From: Pseudomonadota bacterium
GTDB taxonomy: Bacteria; Pseudomonadota; Alphaproteobacteria; RF32; CAG-239
Assembly (NCBI GenBank): GCA_018362935.1
Contig: JAHALQ010000020.1
Span: forward strand, 1-36,195
Length of the DNA stretch: 36,195 bases
Reading direction: 5' to 3'
The notes beneath the pieces are model-generated. The model was not told the DNA's origin, ran no database searches, and saw only the letters and a list, made by a program, of their open reading frames with translations. This document shows positions 15,142 to 22,906 of this stretch, piece after piece (position 1 is the first letter of the stretch; each line of letters starts with the position of its first letter). The translations under genes and the position numbers were made by a program.

Positions 15142-15390
15142 ATGGACACGCGCGTTGCAATCATCGGCATTATCGTTGAAGATTTTAATTCTGTCGAAAC
15201 CCTTAACGATATTCTGCACGAATACCGCCACGTCATCATCGGGCGCATGGGCATTCCCTACCGCGCCAAAAACATCAGCGTGATGAGCATTGCCGTAGAC
15301 GCCGATGCCGACACCATCAACGCCCTTTCCGGCAAAATCGGAAAATTGTCCGGCGTCAGCGCGAAGACAGCCATTTCCGGCGCCAATTAA
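15142..15390 (+). CDS. TM1266-family iron-only hydrogenase system putative regulator
   Basis: An 82-residue ACT-like protein: MDTRVAIIGIIVEDFNSVET, HEYRHVIIGRMGIPYRAKNI, SVMSIAVDADADTINALSGKIGKLSGVSAKT. This family is nearly always encoded next to [FeFe]-hydrogenase maturation genes and is believed to be regulatory; direct function is unproved. The ATG at 15142 has AAAGGAGA upstream. 57 bp separate it from hydG with no terminator, so the two are one operon. Confidence 0.9.
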   Translation: MDTRVAIIGIIVEDFNSVETLNDILHEYRHVIIGRMGIPYRAKNISVMSIAVDADADTINALSGKIGKLSGVSAKTAISGAN

Positions 15391-15447
15391 AAACAAGAAC
15401 TAACCTAACGGGAAAGATTCGCTCTGACCCGAAAGAAAGGAATACCA

Positions 15448-16866
15448 ATGTACAATCCCCATTCGCTGAAAGCGGAAGAATTTATCTGCCATGATGAAAT
15501 CATGGATACGCTGGCTTATGCCGACGCCAACAAAAACAATCTTGAACTGGTTGATAAAATTATCGAAAAAGCCAAGCTGCGCCAAGGGCTGACCCACCGT
15601 GAAGCCTCTGTTTTGCTGGCCTGCGACAATCAGGAAAAAATCAACGAAATCTTTGCCCTGGCCGAGCAGATAAAAAAAGACTTTTACGGCAACCGCATTG
15701 TGCTGTTTGCGCCGCTGTACCTTTCCAATTACTGCGTTAACGGCTGCGTTTACTGCCCTTACCATGCCAAAAACAAACACATTGCCCGCAAAAAGATGAC
15801 ACAGGACGAAATCCGCAAAGAAGTCATCGCCTTGCAGGATATGGGGCACAAGCGCCTGGCGCTGGAAGCCGGCGAAGACCCGGTCAACAACCCGATTGAA
15901 TATATTTTGGAATCAATCAAAACAATTTATTCGATTCAGCACAAAAACGGTGCGATTCGCCGCGTTAACGTCAATATAGCCGCCACCACCGTCGAGAATT
16001 ACCGCAAACTTAAAGACGCCGGCATCGGCACCTATATTCTGTTTCAGGAAACCTACCACAAAGAGAGTTACGAGCAGCTCCACCCCACCGGGCCGAAGCA
16101 TAACTACGCTTACCATACCGAAGCGATGGACCGCGCCATGGAAGGCGGCATTGACGATGTCGGGCTCGGCGTTTTGTTCGGGCTGGAAAAATACCGTTAC
16201 GAATTTGCCGGTCTGCTCATGCACGCCGAACATCTTGAGGCCGTTCACGGCGTCGGGCCGCACACCATCAGCGTCCCGCGCATCAAACACGCCGATGATA
16301 TAGACCCTTCGGCTTTTGACAACGGCATTGATGATGACATTTTTGCCAAAATCGTTGCCTGTATCCGCATTTCCGTACCTTATACCGGCATGATTATCTC
16401 CACCCGCGAAAGCCAGGCCTGCCGTGAACGCGTCCTGCATCTCGGCATTTCGCAAATCAGCGGCGGTTCCAAAACCAGCGTCGGCGGCTATGCCCAGCCC
16501 GAACCGGAAGAAGAAAATTCCGCGCAGTTTGACGTCAGCGACAAACGCACACTGGACGAAGTCATCCGCTGGCTTATGCAGATTGGCTACCTGCCGAGCT
16601 TCTGCACCGCCTGCTACCGCGAAGGGCGCACCGGCGACCGCTTTATGGCTCTGTGCAAAAGCAAACAGATTCAAAACTGCTGCCACCCCAACGCGATTAT
16701 GACGCTCAAGGAATATCTGGTTGACTACGCCTCGCCCGAAACCCGCAAAATCGGCGAAGAACTGATAAGAAAAGAAATCGGCACTATCCCTAAGGAAAAA
16801 GTCCAAAAAATTGTCGAAGACAATCTCGAAAAGATTGAACACGGCAGCCGCGACTTTAGGTTCTGA
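15448..16866 (+). CDS. hydG: [FeFe]-hydrogenase H-cluster radical SAM maturase HydG
   Basis: A 472-residue radical SAM enzyme that cleaves tyrosine and yields the CO and cyanide ligands of the H-cluster as an iron-cysteine complex. Visible: Cys96-x3-Cys100-x2-Cys103 in YCVNGCVYC (radical SAM cluster), and the C-terminal Cys386-x2-Cys389-x22-Cys412 motif for the second, auxiliary cluster. Both motifs are intact, so the enzyme should be active. Related ThiH lacks the second motif. The ATG at 15448 has GAAAGGA upstream. hydE, hydF and the hydrogenase are not in the window and must lie elsewhere. Confidence 0.96.
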   Translation: MYNPHSLKAEEFICHDEIMDTLAYADANKNNLELVDKIIEKAKLRQGLTHREASVLLACDNQEKINEIFALAEQIKKDFYGNRIVLFAPLYLSNYCVNGCVYCPYHAKNKHIARKKMTQDEIRKEVIALQDMGHKRLALEAGEDPVNNPIEYILESIKTIYSIQHKNGAIRRVNVNIAATTVENYRKLKDAGIGTYILFQETYHKESYEQLHPTGPKHNYAYHTEAMDRAMEGGIDDVGLGVLFGLEKYRYEFAGLLMHAEHLEAVHGVGPHTISVPRIKHADDIDPSAFDNGIDDDIFAKIVACIRISVPYTGMIISTRESQACRERVLHLGISQISGGSKTSVGGYAQPEPEEENSAQFDVSDKRTLDEVIRWLMQIGYLPSFCTACYREGRTGDRFMALCKSKQIQNCCHPNAIMTLKEYLVDYASPETRKIGEELIRKEIGTIPKEKVQKIVEDNLEKIEHGSRDFRF

Positions 16867-16872
16867 CACTTC

Positions 16873-16909
16873 AACCCCGGGCTTGTTTAAGACCGGGGTT
16901 TCTGTTTTT
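16873..16909 (+). terminator. Terminator of hydG
   Basis: AACCCCGG/CCGGGGTT hairpin with a 12-nt loop followed by TCTGTTTTT. Confidence 0.8.
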
Positions 16910-16987
16910 ACATATACACATGCTGTTTTCTGCCTGATAAACAATCTTCATTATACAGACGCAGACCATTAAGAGATGTTTAATTAT

Positions 16988-16999
16988 AAATCTAGATTT
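16988..16999. promoter_or_regulatory. Palindrome AAATCTAGATTT in an AT-rich promoter region
   Basis: A perfect 12-bp palindrome about 75 bp upstream of the first ATG of the unknown gene pair, in a very AT-rich stretch (16960-17040). A possible operator; no strong -35/-10 pair could be fixed. Confidence 0.3.
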
Positions 17000-17087
17000 A
17001 GTTGTAAAATATGATATTATTCTAATATTAAATACCGTTAATTGACGAAAGAATACGCCAATGAGAGAAGTCCTTGACATCGCATGA

Positions 17088-17519
17088 ATGGATGAAGTTG
17101 TCAATATCGACACTTCACAGCCTATCAAATGGGGACTATGCCTTATCCGCGCGCTTAATGACCCGCGTTTTAAAAACTTAACGCCTCACCAGCATATTCG
17201 CCATGCGCGTTATTCAGGTTTGCTGATGGCTTCTTACAGCGATAAAATTTTTGACCCAAAGCATGCAAAACGAATGATAAAAAACCTGCGTTCTTATACC
17301 TCCGGCACATACTCCCAGGGACGCATTGACTATTGGTACGATTTTTTGGATGTATTTACGAAAAAGCTCAAAGCGGCCAGTCCAAATACTTTCATTCCGC
17401 TGGTGGAAGTTGCGGAATCTAATGGCAAAACTCGCCCTTCAGGACAGCATAATCCTCCCGGCCGTTACCAGATTATTGATGAAACATCAGTCATTGATAT
17501 TGCAAAACTAATCAAATAA
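17088..17519 (+). CDS. Uncharacterised protein, first of an unknown pair
   Basis: 143 residues; family not recognised. No signal peptide or membrane segment. It is rich in aromatic and basic residues (HQHIRHARYSGLLMASYSDK, KNLRSYTSGTYSQGRIDYWYD) and has a small C-terminal segment rich in Gly/Pro (SGQHNPPGRYQIID). Compact helical domain likely. The start is unsure: an in-frame ATG at 17061 gives eight codons ending in TGA directly before the ATG at 17088, so either a short leader peptide or a nonsense-truncated start. The base composition is more AT-rich than that of the flanking genes, which suggests recent acquisition. It is probably co-transcribed with the gene at 17555. Confidence 0.65.
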   Translation: MDEVVNIDTSQPIKWGLCLIRALNDPRFKNLTPHQHIRHARYSGLLMASYSDKIFDPKHAKRMIKNLRSYTSGTYSQGRIDYWYDFLDVFTKKLKAASPNTFIPLVEVAESNGKTRPSGQHNPPGRYQIIDETSVIDIAKLIK

Positions 17520-17554
17520 AAACACCTGATGGCAAAAATATCGATTGGCGAAAA

Positions 17555-18043
17555 ATGCTAAACACACACCTGACAGCTTCTTATCCTCTGTACAGCGACA
17601 AAAATACTGCCGATACCGCCGATAGAGAAGTTAAATTTAATTCTGAAATTTTGCTCGCTTATAATTCTGACTTTAATTTTCAGGATGATATTACTCAAAA
17701 GACAAAAGCATTATATAACCTTAGTAAACGCAACATTTCTGCTGCCAGCCAACAAGAGTACATAACATTTTTGAATAACTTTGAACAACGTATTTTAGCG
17801 CAATTTCCTGACGCTCAAATACCCAAAGAAGAAATAAAACTGCTCTATGACAATCAAAAGGAAAACTCAGCAGAACAAAATACTCCGGCACAGACAACCG
17901 CTGTTTCCCAAAAAGAATTTTTGGAAAATCTTCGTTCGGGCAGAAATCCCAATCTTACCCCCATGCCGTCCCATCCAGCCCGGACGCGTCAGGAAATTTC
18001 TCAGCAAAACAACCAAATTAAACCAAAACCGCGCAGCAGATAA
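17555..18043 (+). CDS. Uncharacterised protein, second of an unknown pair
   Basis: 162 residues; family not recognised. The N-terminal two thirds are predicted helical and polar (ITQKTKALYNLSKRNISAAS, YITFLNNFEQRILAQFPDAQ); the last ~50 residues are Gln/Asn/Pro/Arg-rich and probably disordered, ending KPKPRSR. The composition is AT-rich. The ATG at 17555 has GGCGAAA upstream and starts 35 bp after the preceding gene. The pair stands between hydG and a minus-strand HAD gene with no mobile-element gene in view. Role unknown. Confidence 0.6.
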   Translation: MLNTHLTASYPLYSDKNTADTADREVKFNSEILLAYNSDFNFQDDITQKTKALYNLSKRNISAASQQEYITFLNNFEQRILAQFPDAQIPKEEIKLLYDNQKENSAEQNTPAQTTAVSQKEFLENLRSGRNPNLTPMPSHPARTRQEISQQNNQIKPKPRSR

Positions 18044-18065
18044 ATATGTGTCTGTGTTTTAATAA

Positions 18066-18734
18066 TTATACGGCTAGACTAATAAGGGCTTCATGCAGCG
18101 CTTTCATATCATCAAAAACTTCATCAGCCCCTGCCTCGCGGCATTTTTGTTTATATTCCCGATTATTATTGGCTGTGGCACCGCAGAACGCAAAAACTTT
18201 CATCCCGGCACTCTTTCCGCTTCTGATACCGTCCAAAGAATCTTCAATGACCACACAATCCGTTACCGGCACTTGCATTTTCTCCGCAGCAAGCAAAAAT
18301 ATTTCAGGGTCGGGTTTTCCTCTTGTAACCATATCTGCCGTAAAGCAGTTTGCCGCAGTAAAATACTTATCGATTCCGACTGTATGATTTTTAGTATCAT
18401 TCTGATATTGATTACCGCCCGTGGCGATACATTGTTTAAAACGTTTATCCTCAAAAATATCTCTTATCCCCTCGGTCAATACCAATAAATTTTTCATACC
18501 GAAATCATGCAACTCATTCAGCTTATTTTTAAAATCATCATCAATAGAAAGTCCAGAGAAATGCATCTCCAGCCGCCGGGCTTTATCCCGTTCAGATATA
18601 CCGATAAGCAATTTCCGTGTTTCTTGTTCCGAAAGATCAATGCCTTTTTCGCTGTTCAACAGCTTACGCCAATTTTCAGCCCAAATATTATCGCTGTCAC
18701 AAATAACACCGTCAAAATCCCAAATAATCAGCAT
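18066..18734 (-). CDS. HAD-superfamily hydrolase (beta-phosphoglucomutase-like)
   Basis: A 222-residue phosphatase. Visible: motif I IIWDFDGVICDS (Asp6 nucleophile, Asp8 acid/base), a helical cap (~20-90), motif II region CIATGGNQYQND (Thr in place of the usual Ser), Lys in RGKPDPEIFLLAAEKM, and motif IV VVIEDSLDGIRSG. This is the layout of phosphoglycolate phosphatase and beta-phosphoglucomutase relatives; the substrate is unknown. The ATG at 18734 has AAGGGGAA upstream. It reads downstream from the tRNA-Pro locus, from which two terminators separate it. Confidence 0.85.
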   Translation of the reverse strand: MLIIWDFDGVICDSDNIWAENWRKLLNSEKGIDLSEQETRKLLIGISERDKARRLEMHFSGLSIDDDFKNKLNELHDFGMKNLLVLTEGIRDIFEDKRFKQCIATGGNQYQNDTKNHTVGIDKYFTAANCFTADMVTRGKPDPEIFLLAAEKMQVPVTDCVVIEDSLDGIRSGKSAGMKVFAFCGATANNNREYKQKCREAGADEVFDDMKALHEALISLAV

Positions 18735-18761
18735 ATTGTTCCCCTTTTCATCGCCTTTTAT

Positions 18762-18792
18762 AAAAAAGCCACCCACAAGGGGTGGTTTTTTA
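18762..18792 (-). terminator. Terminator of the tRNA-Pro echo unit
   Basis: CCACCC-acaa-GGGTGG stem flanked by A-tract and T-tract. It follows the truncated tRNA copy in the minus direction and resembles the terminator directly after the intact tRNA. Confidence 0.75.
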
Positions 18793-18819
18793 TTATGGTC
18801 GGAATGACTGGACTCGAAC
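18786..18819 (-). repeat. Truncated duplicate of the tRNA-Pro 3' end
   Basis: A 34-bp perfect direct repeat of 19054-19087. It holds the CCA end, the acceptor 3' strand and the T-stem/loop up to GTTCGAGTCC, then stops; the rest of the tRNA is missing. Between the copies lie ~235 bp with no credible gene and, at 18988-19001, an inverted 11-bp match (GAGGTCGCTGG) to the tRNA variable/T-arm. Confidence 0.85.
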
Positions 18820-19027
18820 TTCTCTTGCTTCGTAAATTTCGCGCGCCATCCGCGCTCAACAACTCCGCTTCGGTCACTCGTTTCCTAAACTCGCCGCGGG
18901 TGCTCCCGCTTTCCTTGCTCGTTAATGAAACTTCGCCGCTTGCGGTAAAAATAACCGCTACTCCGGTTGTTTTTATCCTCACGCCTCTTCCGAGGTCGCT
19001 GGCTCTCGCCTTCATCACTATCCATAA

Positions 19028-19060
19028 TAAAAAAACCACCCGCAAGGAGTAGCTTTTTTA
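19028..19060 (-). terminator. Terminator after tRNA-Pro
   Basis: An imperfect hairpin between AAAAACCACCC and GGAGTAGCTTTTT with a T-run in the minus direction, four bases after the encoded CCA. Confidence 0.55.
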
Positions 19061-19063
19061 TTA

Positions 19064-19140
19064 TGGTCGGAATGACTGGACTCGAACCAGCGACCTCTTC
19101 GTCCCGAACGAAGCGTTCTACCAGGCTGAACTACATTCCG
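19064..19140 (-). tRNA. tRNA-Pro (anticodon CGG)
   Basis: 77 nt. Acceptor CGGAATG/CATTCCG, discriminator A and encoded CCA. Anticodon arm CTTCG-TTCGGGA-CGAAG gives CGG, reading CCG codons. T-arm GCTGG-TTCGAGT-CCAGT and D-arm with GTTCAGCCTGGTAGAAC are normal. It is followed by a terminator and a truncated 3' copy of itself. Confidence 0.95.
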
Positions 19141-19191
19141 GAATTTCGAGAGCATAATACTCGCAAAATTCATATAATCAAGCAAAAAATT

Positions 19192-20490
19192 TCATTGTCC
19201 GATACATTGATACGAAAAACCAAGGTTTCTGGCCTCTTCGGGCGACAATAAATTGCGTAAATCCACAATGTTAGGCGTATTCATCAATTCTTTGATTTCC
19301 TCCAGATTTATTCTCCGAAACTCCGGCCACTCGGTCAGAATCGCCAACACGTCGGCGCCATCCGCCGCATCCGCAACGCTGGCTGCATACTCAACCTTAT
19401 CGCCCAAAATCTTTGCCGCATTATCCATCGCCTTGACATCAAAGACCTTAAGCCGGACATTGTGTTTCAACAATTCCGCCACAATCTGCATCGCCGGAGA
19501 TTCGCGGCAATCGTCCGTTCCGTTTTTGAACGCCAGTCCCAAAACGGCAACTTTAGCATTCGGAATGGTCTTAATCGCATCCAACACCCGATTCGCCATT
19601 TCAACCTTGCGGGCGTCATTTCCGCGAATGGCCGTTTCAATCAAAGTCAGTTCCGCCCCGTATTGGCGCCCCATATAAGCCATCGCATTGGTATCTTTGG
19701 GAAAACACGAGCCGCCGTAGCCCGGCCCCGGGTTGAGAAAACGGCTGCCGATACGGCTGTCCAACCCCATGCCTTTGGCCACTTCATAAATATCGGCGCC
19801 GGCTTTTTCGCAAAAATTGGCCATTTCGTTGATATAATGGATTTTCATCGCCAAAAAGGCATTTGAGGCATATTTAATCGTTTCCGATGAACGGCGTCTG
19901 ACAAATAAAATCTCTGTTTTGCCTTCAAACGGCTTATAAAGCTCGCGCAGCAAATCTGCCGCTCTAGAACTGTTGGTGCCGATAATAATCCGGTCGGGAT
20001 TGAAAAAGTCATGAACGGCAAAACCTTCGCGCAGAAATTCCGGCAGCGAAACCACGTCGAAATCAGCCCGCGAATTGTGTGTACGGATAATTTTTTCCAC
20101 CTCGTCGCCAGTTCCGACCGGCACCGTCGATTTAGTCGCAACCACTGTATAACCTTGTAAATACGGCGCAAGTTCTTCCGCCGCTGCGTGAATATAGCGC
20201 ATGTCGGCTTCTTTGGTAATCGGATGCGGCGGGGTCCCGACCGCGATAATAACGACATCGGCGTTTTCTACGCCCTCGCGCATTGAGGTCGTAAATTTCA
20301 AACGGCCGTTCCGCACATTGCTGAGAAACATTTCGTCCAGCCCGTCTTCAAAAATTGTAGTTTTCCCCGCGCGCAGGGATTCGATTTTGGAAACATCGTT
20401 ATCAATGCAAAAAACTTCGTTTCCGAGTTCCGCCAGACCGACGCCGGTCGGCAGTCCGACATAGCCGGTTCCGATAATACCTATTCTCAT
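19192..20490 (-). CDS. UDP-glucose/GDP-mannose dehydrogenase family protein (UDP-glucose 6-dehydrogenase type)
   Basis: 432 residues. It oxidises a nucleotide sugar at C6 to the uronic acid in two NAD-dependent steps, feeding surface polysaccharide synthesis. Visible: N-terminal NAD-binding MRIGIIGTGYVGLPTGVGLA, VGTPPHP, ATKSTVPVGT, central LPEFLREGFAVHDFFNPDR, and catalytic Cys262 in GPGYGGSCFPKD; the C-terminal domain has VLGLAFKNGTDDCRESPA. The ATG at 20490 has GAGGACG upstream. It probably works with the glycosyltransferases at 22.9-24.7 kb; exact substrate (UDP-glucose or UDP-N-acetyl sugar) is not determined. Confidence 0.92.
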   Translation of the reverse strand: MRIGIIGTGYVGLPTGVGLAELGNEVFCIDNDVSKIESLRAGKTTIFEDGLDEMFLSNVRNGRLKFTTSMREGVENADVVIIAVGTPPHPITKEADMRYIHAAAEELAPYLQGYTVVATKSTVPVGTGDEVEKIIRTHNSRADFDVVSLPEFLREGFAVHDFFNPDRIIIGTNSSRAADLLRELYKPFEGKTEILFVRRRSSETIKYASNAFLAMKIHYINEMANFCEKAGADIYEVAKGMGLDSRIGSRFLNPGPGYGGSCFPKDTNAMAYMGRQYGAELTLIETAIRGNDARKVEMANRVLDAIKTIPNAKVAVLGLAFKNGTDDCRESPAMQIVAELLKHNVRLKVFDVKAMDNAAKILGDKVEYAASVADAADGADVLAILTEWPEFRRINLEEIKELMNTPNIVDLRNLLSPEEARNLGFSYQCIGQ

Positions 20491-20645
20491 TACGTCCTCA
20501 GTTACAATTAAGTCTGCCCTTATTACTAACAAATTTATTTGCCGCATGCAACCCTCTATTCTCACATAGCCACACCTTCATTTTGCGCTTGCCAAATTCG
20601 CCCCCGTATATTAACTTAGGCATTATAAAAAATTACGAGGATGAT

Positions 20646-21131
20646 ATGTACACCAAACTTTCCTTCCTGCTGGCCACATTCTTCGGTGCCGGGCGTGCGC
20701 CTTTCGCCCCGGGAACTTTCGGTTCGCTGGCAACACTGCCCCTGGCATTCGCATTGGCCTATTTTTACGGCATATACGGCATTTTAGCCGGCGCTGCCGC
20801 CGCTTTTTTTATCGGCGTTGCCGCAACCCGCGAAGTTCTCAAAACTTCCCGGCATGATCCCTCTTTTGTGGTAATTGACGAAGTCGCCGGACAGCTGCTT
20901 GCTTTTGCGCCGGTTGCCGCTTTTCTGCACAACAATGCCAGTACTGCCGCAGGGCTCACCTATCTGTTCGGTTTCGGGCTTTTCCGTCTGTTTGACATCA
21001 CCAAGCCGCAGCCGGCCAAATGGGCCGATACAAAAGTGCTCAACGCCTGGGGCGTTATGCTGGATGACATATTTGCCGGCCTTTATGCGGCTTTGCTTCT
21101 TTGTTTGCAGCACAGGTATTTGCCGTTTTAA
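20646..21131 (+). CDS. pgpA: Phosphatidylglycerophosphatase A
   Basis: A 161-residue membrane phosphatase that makes phosphatidylglycerol from its phosphate. Visible: FGAGRAPFAPGTFGSLATLP, PSFVVIDEVAGQLLA (catalytic acidic residues), GFGLFRLFDITKPQPAKWAD and GVMLDDIFAGLYAALLL, with several hydrophobic helices. The ATG at 20646 has GAGGATG upstream; a weak promoter (TTGCGC, 18 bp, TATATT) lies at 20583-20612. Confidence 0.93.
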   Translation: MYTKLSFLLATFFGAGRAPFAPGTFGSLATLPLAFALAYFYGIYGILAGAAAAFFIGVAATREVLKTSRHDPSFVVIDEVAGQLLAFAPVAAFLHNNASTAAGLTYLFGFGLFRLFDITKPQPAKWADTKVLNAWGVMLDDIFAGLYAALLLCLQHRYLPF

Positions 21132-21194
21132 TCATTGCCAAATACCTAAAATATTGGTAACATGCTTTCGGTTTAACAATTAAAAAGAGAAATA

Positions 21195-22885
21195 ATGTTT
21201 AAAAAACTCATTGGCAAAATAAAATCTTCTTATATTGTTGCAAACTATACCAAAATGTACCCCTATGTGCGGCCTTATGCATTCCGCGCGCTGATTGCCG
21301 TATTGATTACCATTCCCATCGGCTCGATGGATGCGGTTATTGCCTGGTCGCTCAAACCTTACATGGATATCGTCATGGTTGAAAAATCAACTTCTTCGAC
21401 GGCATATATCCCCCTGTTGATTATCATTTTCAGCGTTTTGCAAAGTCTCCTGAACTACACCGCGACCTACCTCAATACCTGGGTCGGGCGCAAAATTGCC
21501 AATGACGTCAAAATTGATTTGTTTGAAAAGCTGATGCACTATGACGCCCAGTTCTTTGACAACCAGCGTTCCGGCGATGTATTGCTGCATTTTAACACCA
21601 ATGTCGATATTGCCTGCAACGGGCTGCTGTCAAATCTTAAGCTGTTCACCACCCGTGTGTTTTCATCGCTTTCGCTGATTGGCGTTCTTTTTTACAATTC
21701 ATGGCAGCTGGCAATTGTTGCGGTTGTCGTGCTGCTTGGCGCCCTGTATCCGCTCACCACGCTGCGCCGCAAGCTCAAAAGCCTGTTTGACAAGAACATC
21801 TTTTCCAGCTCAGCCGTCATGAGCCACTTTAATGAAACATACAGCGGCAACCGCATTATCGCGTCTTATAACCTTTATGATTACCAAATGGCGCGTTTCA
21901 AAGAAACGCTCCGTCTCTGGGCATTGCTTCGGTTATCTGGCTTGGCAGTTATCTGATTGTCACCCACCAGATTACCGCCGGCAATTTTGTTTCCTTCATT
22001 ACCGCGCTGATTATGCTCTACAATCCGATTAAAAGCATCGGCAACAACTACAATTCCGTGCAAATGTCGCTGATGGCCATGGAATGCGTCTTCGGCCAGC
22101 TTGAAACCATTCCGAAAATTATCAGCAAACCCGGAGCGAAACCGCTTCAGAAAGTCGAAAACAGCATCGAATATAAAAACGTTTCTTTTGCATATGTGCC
22201 GGGCAAACCGGTCTTGACAGATATCAACCTTAAAATCGACGTCGGGCAGACCATAGCCTTTGTCGGCAATTCCGGCGGCGGCAAGACCACCCTGGTTAAC
22301 CTTTTGCCCCGTTTTTATGATGTAAGCGCCGGACAGATACTGATTGACGGTACAGACATTCGGGACATGGAGCTCAACTCTCTGCGCGACAAAATCGCCA
22401 TTGTCTTCCAGGACAATTTCCTTTTTGCCGGCACAATCCGCGACAATATTCTGCTCGGCGCCGAAAACGCCACTCAGAAACAGATTGACAGTGCCGTCAA
22501 ATCCGCCTGCCTTGATGAATTCATCGGCTCATTGGAAAAAGGGCTGGATACCAACATCGGCGAACGCGGCGTCTTGCTGTCCGGCGGACAGAAACAGCGC
22601 ATTGCCATCGCCCGCGCTTTTATCAAAAACGCGCCGATTGTTATTCTTGACGAAGCCACTTCCGCTTTGGACAACAAATCGGAAGCCATTGTTCAGGAAG
22701 CCATCAATAACCTGATGAAAGACCGAACCGTCTTTGTCATTGCCCACCGCCTGTCAACCGTACGCCATGCCGACAAGATTATTGTCGTCAACTACGGCAA
22801 AATCGCCGAAATAGGTTCTCACGAAGAACTCGTCGGCAAAGAAAACGGCATATACGCCGCCTTATACAAAACCCAGCTGAAATAA
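21195..22885 (+). pseudogene. MsbA-like ABC exporter, disrupted by an internal deletion with frameshift
   Basis: The first frame (21195-21956) encodes TM1-TM4 and the coupling regions (NLYDYQMARFKETL). The coding sense then continues in another frame, GIASVIWLGSYLIVTHQITAGNFVSFITALIMLYNP, from about 21920. Only a few codons separate the two parts, whereas intact family members have roughly 30-35 residues there, so about 90 nt seem deleted near 21905-21920. The ATPase part is intact: Walker A GNSGGGKTT, Q-loop VFQDN, signature LSGGQKQR, Walker B VILDEATSALD and H-loop AHRLST. Family members flip lipid A or lipid-linked glycans. It precedes two glycosyltransferase genes. The downstream part could still be translated from 22013; a sequencing or assembly error is the alternative. 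Confidence 0.8.
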
Positions 22886-22906
22886 GCCGACTGAAAAGAG
22901 GTCAAC

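Noticed and set aside
15913..16944. Minus-strand open frame (343 residues) opposite hydG
   Set aside because: Antisense shadow; HydG has all catalytic motifs on the plus strand.
17061..17090. TGA read as tryptophan (alternative code) joining the mini-frame to the unknown gene
   Set aside because: Other genes in the window end in TGA (for example the rsmB-like gene, the antiporter and hydG), so TGA is a normal stop here.
18758..19045. Minus-strand open frame of about 95 residues between the two tRNA-Pro 3' ends
   Set aside because: It runs through a terminator and the truncated tRNA copy, has no ribosome-binding site, and its sequence is explained by the repeat unit.
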